Source: Alphaproteobacteria bacterium
GTDB lineage: Bacteria > Pseudomonadota > Alphaproteobacteria > SMXS01
DNA: 33,918 nucleotides
Assembly: GCA_016124315.1 (NCBI GenBank)
Contig: WGNW01000021.1
Location: forward strand, 1 to 33,918
Direction of reading: 5' to 3'
The translations under genes and the position numbers were made by a program. This document shows positions 1 to 6,171 of this stretch, piece after piece. The notes beneath the pieces were generated by a model. That model was not told where the DNA came from. It worked only from the letters and a program-made list of their open reading frames with translations, and ran no database searches. Position 1 is the stretch's first letter; each line of letters opens with the position of its first letter.

Positions 1-387
1 ACGCCGGGCGTCAACATCGGCCTGTTCTGCTCCACGCCGATGGTCGCCCTGTCGCGCAACGTCGCGCCCAAGCACGCCATGGAGATGCTGCTGACCGGCG
101 AGATGATCCCCGCCGCCCGCGCCGCCGAGATCGGGCTGGTGAACCGGCTGGTGCCGGCGGACGCGCTGGAGGCGGAAACCGCGGCGCTGGCCGGGCGGCT
201 TGCGGGCAAGTCGAGCAAGGTGCTGCGATTCGGCAAGCGCGGCTTCTACCACCAGCAGTCGATGAACCTCGGCGACGCCTATGCGTTATGCACTGAAGCG
301 ATGATAGAGAACATGGGCTTCGACGATGCTTCGGAAGGCATCGACGCCTTCCTCGGCAAGCGCGAGCCGAATTGGAAAGACAATTGA
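1..387 (+). CDS. Enoyl-CoA hydratase/isomerase family protein (3' part only)
   Basis: The reading frame is open from base 1, so the start lies outside the window; 128 residues remain, ending at TGA 385-387. The visible part matches the C-terminal half of the crotonase fold. It begins TPGVNIGLFCSTP, followed by the family pattern LLTGEMIPAARAAEIGLVNR, a helical segment and the end EGIDAFLGKREPNW, where crotonases typically close with a bulky KR.P.W tail. Family members hydrate or isomerise enoyl-CoA thioesters, usually in fatty-acid or amino-acid breakdown. The oxyanion-hole and catalytic-acid region is upstream and not visible, so the exact reaction cannot be assigned. The stop codon shares one base with the start of the next gene, which suggests co-transcription and translational coupling with the CoA-binding protein. 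Confidence 0.88.
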   Translation, partial: TPGVNIGLFCSTPMVALSRNVAPKHAMEMLLTGEMIPAARAAEIGLVNRLVPADALEAETAALAGRLAGKSSKVLRFGKRGFYHQQSMNLGDAYALCTEAMIENMGFDDASEGIDAFLGKREPNWKDN

Positions 388-809
388 TGACATATGGGAA
401 TCCAAGCGACGCGAAGATTGCCGACATACTCAGGACGACCAGGACCATCGCCGTCGTCGGCGCCAGCACCGACCGGTTCCGCCCCGTCTACGGCGTGATG
501 GACTTCCTCATGTCCCACGGCTACGACGTCTTTCCCGTCAACCCGACGGCGGCGGGCGCCGTTGTGCACGGCGAGGAAATCCTCGCCGACATGGACGACG
601 TGCCCGTCGGCATCGACATGGTGGACTGCTTCCGGCGCTCGGAGTTCATTCCACCGGTGGTCGACCAGGCCATCGCCCTGGGGGCCAAGACCGTCTGGAT
701 GCAGCTCGGCGTGGTCAACGAGGCCGCCGCCGAGAAAGCGCGCGCCGCCGGCATCACCGTGGTGATGGACCGCTGCCCGGTAATCGAATGGAGCCGCCTG
801 CGGCTGTAG
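387..809 (+). CDS. CoA-binding domain protein, YccU-like
   Basis: A 140-residue soluble protein made almost entirely of one Rossmann-type CoA-binding domain. Residues about 19-60 show the nucleotide-binding strand and loop TIAVVGASTDRFRPVYGV, then GYDVFPVNP, typical of the CoA_binding_2/YccU family. Later come IDMVDCFRRSEFIPPVV and KTVWMQLGVVN, also characteristic. Related domains occur in succinyl-CoA synthetase alpha subunits, but here there is no catalytic partner, so the biochemical role is unknown beyond probable binding of CoA or acyl-CoA. The ATG at 387 is chosen over the in-frame TTG at 372 because GGAAAGA at 374-380 is a good ribosome-binding site and ATG overlaps the upstream TGA by one base. 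The link to an enoyl-CoA hydratase fits a CoA-related role, but that is inference. Confidence 0.9.
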   Translation: MTYGNPSDAKIADILRTTRTIAVVGASTDRFRPVYGVMDFLMSHGYDVFPVNPTAAGAVVHGEEILADMDDVPVGIDMVDCFRRSEFIPPVVDQAIALGAKTVWMQLGVVNEAAAEKARAAGITVVMDRCPVIEWSRLRL

Positions 810-858
810 ACGAGCCGCGCCACCTGACCCATCATGCCCCGGCAACGGGGAGGATGCG

Positions 859-3309
859 GTGCGGGAGACGATTTCGGAGATTCGCCGGCAGGCGGCCGCG
901 CTGCTGGAGCGGCTGACGCTTGAGGAGAAGGCGGCGCTGCTGGCCGGCGCCGACCTGTGGACGACCGTGCCGCTGACCGGCGTCGGCCTGCCCGCCATCG
1001 CCGTGGCCGACGGCCCCAACGGCCTGCGCTCCAACGAGAGCGAACCGACGACGGTGTTCCCCGTCGGCGTCGCCATGGCCGCCACCTGGAACCCGGAACT
1101 GGTGCGCGAGGCGGCGGCCGCCATGGGCCGCGAGGCCCGCGCCAAGGGCGTCCACGTGCTGCTCGGCCCCAGCATCAACATCCAGCGCACGCCGCTGGGC
1201 GGGCGCAACTTCGAGACCTATTCGGAGGATCCGCATCTGGCAGGCGAACTGGGCGTCGCCTTCGTCGAGGGCGTGCAGGGCGAGGGCATCGGCGCCTCGG
1301 TCAAGCACTACGCCGCCAACAACCAGGAGCACGAGCGCCGCTCCATCAGCGCCAATGTCGGGGAGCGGGCCTTGCGGGAGATCTACCTGCCCGCCTTCGA
1401 GGCGGTGGTGACGCGGGCGCGGCCCTGGACGGTGATGGCCGCCTACAACCGGGTCAACGGCACCTTCATGAGCGCCCATCGCCATTTGCTCGACGAGGTG
1501 CTGCGCGGGGAATGGGGCTTCGACGGCGTCGTCGTCTCGGACTGGGGCGCCGTCCACGCTACCGACGCGGTGGCGGCGGGGCTCGACTGGGAGATGCCGG
1601 GACCGCCCCGCCATTTCGGCCCGGCGCTGGCACAGGCGGTCGCGTCGGGCGCGGTGACGCCGGAGGCGGTCGACCGGGCCGCCGCGGGGATGCTGACCCT
1701 GGTCCTGCGGGCGCAGGCCGCCGGCGGCGGGGCCGCGCTCAACACGCCCGCCCATCAGGAGATCGCCCGGCGCGCCGCCGAGGAGGCGATCGTCCTGCTC
1801 AAGAACGACGGCGGTCTGCTGCCGCTCGACGCCGGGCGGCTGCGGCGGGTCGCGGTGATCGGGCCCAATGCGGACGAGGCCATCATCCAGGGCGGCGGCA
1901 GCGCCCACGCCATCCCGTTCCGGGAGACGACGCCGCTCGATGCGCTGCGCGCCCTGCTCGGCGACGGCATCGAGATCGTCCATGCGCCGGGGCTCGACAA
2001 CGAGCCCGTGGTGCCGCTGATCGACCGGCGCCTGCTGAGCCATGCTGGCGGCAACGACGCCGGACTCGCGGCGACCTACTACGCCTCCGACGACTGGAGC
2101 GGTCTGCCGGTCCGCCAGGGGGTCGAGGCCTACCTGCACAAGTTCGGCTTTCCCGACGCGGCGGTGACCGCGGCCGACGGACGCTTTTCGGCGCTCTGGG
2201 AGGGCTTCCTGTGCCCGGACCGGACGGGCGCGCACGAGATCGCGGTGGAATATGCCGCGAAGCCGGGCACCGAGGCCGAGATCTGCATCGACGGCGAGCT
2301 GGTCGCCGGGCCGTCGGGTACGGTCGAGCCGTTCCGCTTCGTCGAGGTCGTCCGCATGTCCCGCGCCAAGGGCACCGTCACCCTGGAGGCGGGCCGGCGC
2401 TACCGCATCGAGGTGCGCTACCGGACCGCCGGCGGGGCGCTGCAGCTGTTCCGGGTCGGGCTGCGCAAGCCGTCGGGCTCGGTCGCGGCGGCGGTGGAGG
2501 CGGCCCGCGGCGCCGACGTCGCGCTGGTGTTCGTGGGCGTCTCCCGCTCCACCGACAGCGAAGGCTACGACCGGCCGGACATGGAACTCTACGGCGGCCA
2601 GGACGACCTCGTCGACGCCGTCGCCGCCGCCAACCCGAACACGGTGGTCGTGCTGCAGAACGGCGCGCCGGTCACCATGCCTTGGCTCTCGCGGGTGAGG
2701 GCGGTGCTCACCGCATGGCTGCCGGGGCAGGAAGGCGGCCATGCCGTCGCCCGGGTGCTGACTGGCGCCGTGGCGCCCTCGGGCAAGCTGCCCCACACCA
2801 TGCCGGCGCGGCTGGAGGACAACCCCAGCTTCGTCCACTATCCCGGCACACGCGACGCCGACTACGGCGAGGGCATCTTCGTCGGCTACCGCTACTACGA
2901 CAAGGCGCGCATCGAGCCGCTGTTTCCGTTCGGCTTCGGCCTCTCCTACACGCGCTTCGCCTATTCGGACCTGCGCGGCCCCGGGCGGGTCGCGCCGGGC
3001 GAGGCGTTCACGGTCAGCGTCGTGGTGACCAATACGGGCGGCGTCGCGGGCAAGGAGACGGTGCAGCTCTATGTCGAGCAACCGGCGCCGTCCGAGGTCC
3101 GTCCGCTGCGGGAACTGAAGGGTTTCCGCAAGATCGCCCTGGCGCCTGGCGAGCACGGCGCCGTCTCCTTCCGGCTCGCGCCGCGCGACCTTGCCCGCTA
3201 CGACGTCCACGAGTGCACCTGGGTCGCAGAACCCGGGCTCTACCGCATCCATGTGGGCGGGTCGTCGCGCGATCTGCCGCTGGTGCTGGAAGTCCGACTC
3301 GACGGCTGA
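859..3309 (+). CDS. GH3 family beta-glucosidase with PA14 insertion
   Basis: An 816-residue glycoside hydrolase family 3 enzyme, expected to remove terminal beta-linked glucose or similar sugars with retention. The N-terminal TIM-barrel domain (about 1-290) contains FETYSEDP, KHYAANNQEHERR and VVVSDWGAVHAT, in which Asp228 is the expected nucleophile. The alpha/beta sandwich begins near residue 310 (EEAIVLLKNDGGLLPLD). It is interrupted at about 395-530 by a PA14-like beta domain (LAATYYASDDWSG, FSALWEGFLCPDRTG, EICIDGELV), then resumes with DVALVFVGVSRSTDSEGYDR. A fibronectin III-like domain ends the protein (about 700-816). PA14 insertions at this point are known in fungal and bacterial GH3 beta-glucosidases and shape the substrate pocket. 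No signal peptide is visible, so it is probably cytoplasmic. The GTG start at 859 follows GGGGAGG at 847-853. The true substrate cannot be read from sequence. Confidence 0.93.
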   Translation: MRETISEIRRQAAALLERLTLEEKAALLAGADLWTTVPLTGVGLPAIAVADGPNGLRSNESEPTTVFPVGVAMAATWNPELVREAAAAMGREARAKGVHVLLGPSINIQRTPLGGRNFETYSEDPHLAGELGVAFVEGVQGEGIGASVKHYAANNQEHERRSISANVGERALREIYLPAFEAVVTRARPWTVMAAYNRVNGTFMSAHRHLLDEVLRGEWGFDGVVVSDWGAVHATDAVAAGLDWEMPGPPRHFGPALAQAVASGAVTPEAVDRAAAGMLTLVLRAQAAGGGAALNTPAHQEIARRAAEEAIVLLKNDGGLLPLDAGRLRRVAVIGPNADEAIIQGGGSAHAIPFRETTPLDALRALLGDGIEIVHAPGLDNEPVVPLIDRRLLSHAGGNDAGLAATYYASDDWSGLPVRQGVEAYLHKFGFPDAAVTAADGRFSALWEGFLCPDRTGAHEIAVEYAAKPGTEAEICIDGELVAGPSGTVEPFRFVEVVRMSRAKGTVTLEAGRRYRIEVRYRTAGGALQLFRVGLRKPSGSVAAAVEAARGADVALVFVGVSRSTDSEGYDRPDMELYGGQDDLVDAVAAANPNTVVVLQNGAPVTMPWLSRVRAVLTAWLPGQEGGHAVARVLTGAVAPSGKLPHTMPARLEDNPSFVHYPGTRDADYGEGIFVGYRYYDKARIEPLFPFGFGLSYTRFAYSDLRGPGRVAPGEAFTVSVVVTNTGGVAGKETVQLYVEQPAPSEVRPLRELKGFRKIALAPGEHGAVSFRLAPRDLARYDVHECTWVAEPGLYRIHVGGSSRDLPLVLEVRLDG

Positions 3310-3318
3310 TCCGGCGCC

Positions 3319-3996
3319 TCAGTCGTCCGGGACCGCGACCACCATGGCCGGATGGGCGCCGAAGCCTTCGCGTCCCGCGTCGGAATCGCTGAAGCCCAGA
3401 TGGATGCCGTGGGTTTCCACGTCCCAGTAGGCATAGGCGGACCGTCCATCCTCGCCCAGCGTGTCCAGCAGCCACATGGGCTGGCCCATGGGCCCATTGC
3501 GGTCGAACCCGTGATCGAGGGTGCGGGCCGCCCGCATCCGCTGGATCGCCATGTATTCGAACGCGGTCAGCGAGACCCAGCCCCGCGAGGCGAACAGCGG
3601 CCTCAGGTCGTTCGGGCTGTGTCCCTTGGTCTCGGCGGGAAACGCGCCCGAGAGCATGAACAGGCAGTAGGGACCATCCGGCCGGTTGAGCGTACCCGCC
3701 TGCTTGAAGGAGTCCACGGCATCCACCAGTGGCTCGGTGTACTGGCCGGTCGCGCTCATCCCCTCCAGGGGCTCGGTCAGCATCTGAATCACGCCCAGAT
3801 GAAAGTCCAGCATCTGGCGCTTCACCGATGGAAACATGACGGCCGACGTGAAGCCGGCCCCGAGGGCCCGGTTGGCCAGCCGGTGCATTTCCTCCGTCGG
3901 TTCCACCGACAGCGGCATGTAGTCCGCGATCCGCGGCAGCAGTACGTCCTCGAAAAAGGCCCTGCTCCGCTCAAGGATCTCTACGTAGGAATCCAT
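3319..3996 (-). CDS. Hypothetical protein, 225 residues, divergent from mraZ
   Basis: I do not recognise this protein. It is soluble-looking, with no membrane segment, signal peptide or obvious cofactor motif. The N-terminal third is helical (MDSYVEILERSRAFFEDVLLP); the C-terminal third has strand-like, aromatic-rich stretches (AYAYWDVETHGIHLGF) and ends AMVVAVPDD. Coding potential is supported by codon bias like that of its neighbours and a complete frame. The start at 3996 is preferred over the upstream ATG at 4053: on the minus strand GGAAAGGAC lies just before it, and the extra 19 residues are arginine- and cysteine-rich and look non-coding. It converges on the GH3 gene with a 9-base gap and diverges from mraZ across 342 bases, so its expression could be affected by the same regulatory region. 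Function unknown. Confidence 0.7.
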   Translation of the reverse strand: MDSYVEILERSRAFFEDVLLPRIADYMPLSVEPTEEMHRLANRALGAGFTSAVMFPSVKRQMLDFHLGVIQMLTEPLEGMSATGQYTEPLVDAVDSFKQAGTLNRPDGPYCLFMLSGAFPAETKGHSPNDLRPLFASRGWVSLTAFEYMAIQRMRAARTLDHGFDRNGPMGQPMWLLDTLGEDGRSAYAYWDVETHGIHLGFSDSDAGREGFGAHPAMVVAVPDD

Positions 3997-4140
3997 TGTC
4001 CTTTCCCCACAACGGCACCCCGGCGCCCGCAGCGAGAAAAGCGCGGAAACCAAGGGCTGAAACAGAACGGAATATGAACACGTGAGACGGCATCGACCGC
4101 CACGGGGCGATGGGCGACTCGACTGACCTTTCTTCTTTAG

Positions 4141-4157
4141 ACCGATAGAAAATCGGT
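4141..4157. repeat. Perfect inverted repeat ACCGAT-N5-ATCGGT
   Basis: ACCGAT (4141-4146) and ATCGGT (4152-4157) form a perfect 6-bp dyad around the loop AGAAA. It sits in the A+T-rich part of the divergent intergenic region, about 150 bases upstream of the minus-strand gene and 180 upstream of mraZ. It could be an operator half-site pair for an unidentified regulator or a chance dyad. There is no adjacent T-run, so it does not look like a terminator. Confidence 0.35.
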
Positions 4158-4205
4158 GTCACCAGCCGACTCGATTACTTGATTTTAACCCTCCGGCGCA
4201 CCTAG

Positions 4206-4251
4206 TCCCATTGACCACCAAATTTTACCATGTTATCCCATACAATCCCAT
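4206..4251 (-). promoter_or_regulatory. MraZ-binding repeats, five copies with 10-bp period
   Basis: Read on the minus strand, the sequence has TGGGA, TGGGA, TGGTA, TGGTG and TGGGA, each separated by exactly 5 bases (plus-strand CCCAT or ACCAT/ACCAA at 4207, 4217, 4227, 4237 and 4247). MraZ proteins are known to bind direct repeats of TGGGN with 5-base spacers in front of their own operon and repress it. The array lies immediately upstream of mraZ and overlaps the candidate promoter, as expected for autorepression of the whole dcw cluster. The repeats are on the strand opposite to transcription, whereas I recall the E. coli array being in the sense orientation. Confidence 0.8.
4211..4239 (+). 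promoter_or_regulatory. Candidate dcw/mraZ promoter
   Basis: TTGACC at 4211-4216 matches the -35 consensus at five of six bases, and TATCCC at 4234-4239 follows after a 17-base spacer as a weak -10. Both elements are interleaved with the MraZ-type repeats, which would explain repression by steric block. Transcription would start near 4246, giving a leader of about 90 bases. The -10 is poor, so this is a tentative call based on position and spacing. Confidence 0.4.
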
Positions 4252-4338
4252 ACGGAGAGGGGCCGCCGAGGCGTGACGGCCCTGAGAACCACGGGGCCAA
4301 GGGTGTGAAACGCAGGTAAAGAATCGCGAGGGGCGGCC

Positions 4339-4809
4339 GTGCCGCTGTTTCTATCGGCATATACCAACAAGGTGGACAAGAAGGGCCGGGTCTCGGTCCC
4401 GGCGTCCTTCCGCGCCGAGCTGGAGCAGTTGGGACAGAACGGATTCGTCGCCTTCCCCCACACCGAGGACCCCTGCATCGAGGGCTGGGACCGGGGCCGT
4501 ATCGGCGAACTGGCGGAAGCCATGGACCAGTTCTCGCCCATGTCCGAGGAGCACAAGGCCCTGGGTTATCTCCTCGGCCGCAGCCGGGAGCTGCCGTTTG
4601 ATCCGGAAGGTCGGATCGTGCTGCCGGCCAACCTCATCGCCCAGGCGGGCATCAACGACATGGCGCTGTTCATCGGAAGGGGAAAATCGTTCCAGATATG
4701 GAGCCCCGAGCGGTACGAGGAATTCGAGGAGCGCATCAAGCCGAACGCCGCCATCGTCGCGCGGGCGATCTCGCTCGGCCGCCAGCGCAACGGAGGCGCC
4801 GGTGAATGA
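4339..4809 (+). CDS. mraZ: Transcriptional regulator MraZ
   Basis: 156 residues, the usual length for MraZ. It carries two AbrB/SpoVT-like swapped-hairpin half domains, each with the signature DxxGR: D13-K-K-G-R17 near the N-terminus (KVDKKGRVSVPASFR) and D88-P-E-G-R92 in the second half (FDPEGRIVLPANLI). MraZ forms a ring-shaped oligomer, binds phased TGGG repeats and represses its own operon, the dcw cluster. The matching repeat array lies 88-133 bases upstream of its start. GTG at 4339 is chosen because GAGGGG (4328-4333) sits at a suitable distance and the protein begins with the typical LFLSAYTNKVD. The gene heads the dcw operon, and its stop overlaps the start of rsmH. Confidence 0.97.
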   Translation: MPLFLSAYTNKVDKKGRVSVPASFRAELEQLGQNGFVAFPHTEDPCIEGWDRGRIGELAEAMDQFSPMSEEHKALGYLLGRSRELPFDPEGRIVLPANLIAQAGINDMALFIGRGKSFQIWSPERYEEFEERIKPNAAIVARAISLGRQRNGGAGE

Positions 4810-5785
4810 GCGCGAGCGCCATGCACCGGTGATGCTGCGCGAGGTCCTCGACGCCGTCGCGCCCGGCGACGCCGACACGGTGATCGACGCCACCTTCGGC
4901 TGGGGCGGCTACACGCGCGGCTTCCTGGAGGCGGCGGACTGCACCGTCTATGCCATCGACCGGGATCCGTCGGCTGCATCCCGCGCCGAGGCGGTTGCCG
5001 GTGCGTTTCCCGGCCGCTTCCATTTTCTGCCCGGGCGCTTCGGCGACATGGAGGTGCTGGCGCAGGGCGCGGGGCTCGAGGCGGTCCAGGGCGTGGCCTT
5101 CGACCTCGGCGTCTCCTCCATGCAGGTCGACGATCCCGAGCGGGGCTTCTCGTTCCAGAAGGACGGCCCGCTCGACATGCGCATGGAAGGCGCGGCGGCG
5201 GCCGACCATCCCAGCTCGGCCGACGTGGTCAACGGCGAGAGCGAGGCCGAACTGGCGCGCATCATCTGGCTCTATGGCGAGGAGCGGCAGTCCCGCCGCA
5301 TCGCCCGCGCCATCGTCGCGGCACGCCGGGGCGCGCCCATCGAGCGCACGGCCCGGCTGGCCGAAGTGGTCGCGGGCGCCGCCGGCGGCGTGCGGCCCGA
5401 CCGGATCCACCCGGCGACCCGCACCTTCCAGGCGTTGCGGATCTACGTGAACGACGAGCTGGGCCAGCTCGAGGCGGGGCTGCGGGCGGCCGAGCGGCTG
5501 CTGGCGCCCGACGGCCGGCTCGCCGTGGTGTCGTTCCATTCCCTCGAAGACCGCATCGTGAAGAACTTCCTGCGCGAGCGCGGCGGCCTGGCGCCGTCGG
5601 TCTCGCGCCATCTCCCCGAGGCGCCGGGGCGCCTGCCGCCCAGCTTCGTGCTGGCGTCCCGCGGCGCCGTCAAGCCCGGCGACGAGGAAGTGTCGCGCAA
5701 CCCGCGGGCCCGCTCGGCGCGGCTGCGCGCGGCGGTGCGCACCGCCCATCCGCCGTGGCCCGGCGAGGGACGGGAGGCGGCATGA
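4802..5785 (+). CDS. rsmH: 16S rRNA (cytosine1402-N4)-methyltransferase RsmH (MraW)
   Basis: A 327-residue S-adenosylmethionine-dependent methyltransferase that modifies N4 of C1402 in the decoding centre of 16S rRNA. The SAM-binding glycine loop is D29-ATFGWGGYTRGFL. Other family blocks are FDLGVSSMQVDDPERGFSF, GPLDMRM, HPATRTFQALRIYVNDEL and VVSFHSLEDRIVKNF. The GTG at 4802 lies five bases after GGAGG (4792-4796) and overlaps the mraZ stop by 8 bases; the frame extends upstream but only as an out-of-phase reading of mraZ. It overlaps ftsL by four bases. Its place as second gene of the dcw cluster is conserved across bacteria although its substrate is the ribosome. Confidence 0.97.
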   Translation: MNERERHAPVMLREVLDAVAPGDADTVIDATFGWGGYTRGFLEAADCTVYAIDRDPSAASRAEAVAGAFPGRFHFLPGRFGDMEVLAQGAGLEAVQGVAFDLGVSSMQVDDPERGFSFQKDGPLDMRMEGAAAADHPSSADVVNGESEAELARIIWLYGEERQSRRIARAIVAARRGAPIERTARLAEVVAGAAGGVRPDRIHPATRTFQALRIYVNDELGQLEAGLRAAERLLAPDGRLAVVSFHSLEDRIVKNFLRERGGLAPSVSRHLPEAPGRLPPSFVLASRGAVKPGDEEVSRNPRARSARLRAAVRTAHPPWPGEGREAA

Positions 5786-6171
5786 AGCGCTCCATCACCT
5801 TCCTCGCGCTGATCATCCTCGTGGGTGTCTCCTACGGCCTCTACAACCTGAAGTACAAGGTCGAGGACCTGCAGGAGCACGCCGACGGCCTGCGCCAGCA
5901 GATGGACGACGACCGCCGGGCCATCAAGGTGCTGGATGCCGAATGGGCCTATCTCAGCCGACCCTCGCGGCTGCAGCGGCTGAGCGACAAATTCCTCAAG
6001 CTCCAGCCCACCGCGGCCGAGCAGGTGGGCACCGTGGCCGACCTGCGGCTGAAGCCCATGCCGGGCCTGGAGGGCCAGGACCCCGTCGTCGACACAGCCG
6101 AGAAGGGCGCGTCGCAGGCCGGCCAGCAGTCGGCCCAGGTCGCCGGCGGCGGGGCGGGGGACGTGCGATGA
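5782..6171 (+). CDS. ftsL: Cell division protein FtsL
   Basis: A 129-residue bitopic membrane protein: a short cytoplasmic N-terminus, one membrane segment at about 5-22 (ITFLALIILVGVSYGLYNL), then a periplasmic coiled-coil region of charged heptads (KVEDLQEHADGLRQQMDDDRRAIKVLDAEWAYLSRPSRL). The last motif, AEWAYLSRPSRLQRL, is typical of alphaproteobacterial FtsL. FtsL forms a complex with FtsB and FtsQ and helps activate FtsWI at the septum. The final 25 or so residues are a low-complexity Q/A/G-rich tail. ATG at 5782 forms an ATGA overlap with rsmH, preceded by GGGAGG. FtsL is poorly conserved in sequence, so identification rests on topology, motif and position between rsmH and ftsI. Confidence 0.92.
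   Translation: MKRSITFLALIILVGVSYGLYNLKYKVEDLQEHADGLRQQMDDDRRAIKVLDAEWAYLSRPSRLQRLSDKFLKLQPTAAEQVGTVADLRLKPMPGLEGQDPVVDTAEKGASQAGQQSAQVAGGGAGDVR

Larger units (their letters stand above)
3997..4338. other. Intergenic control region between the unknown gene and mraZ
   Basis: This 342-base stretch is the longest gene-free interval in the window and is visibly richer in A+T than its surroundings, especially 4120-4255. It contains a small perfect inverted repeat (4141-4157), a candidate promoter (4211-4239), five 10-bp-phased MraZ-type boxes (4206-4251), and a leader of roughly 90 bases before the mraZ GTG. Promoters for both divergent genes must lie here, but I could not find a convincing one for the minus-strand gene. 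No RNA gene or riboswitch was recognised. Confidence 0.75.

Noticed and set aside
832..3252. 806-residue open frame on the minus strand opposite the GH3 gene
   Set aside because: It is an artefact of very high GC: the plus-strand frame shows clear GH3 motifs, while the antisense product is Arg/Gly/His-rich with no recognisable domain.
3997..4053. Upstream ATG that would lengthen the unknown minus-strand protein by 19 residues
   Set aside because: The downstream ATG at 3996 has GGAAAGGAC directly before it, and the extra residues are Arg/Cys-rich and unlike the rest.
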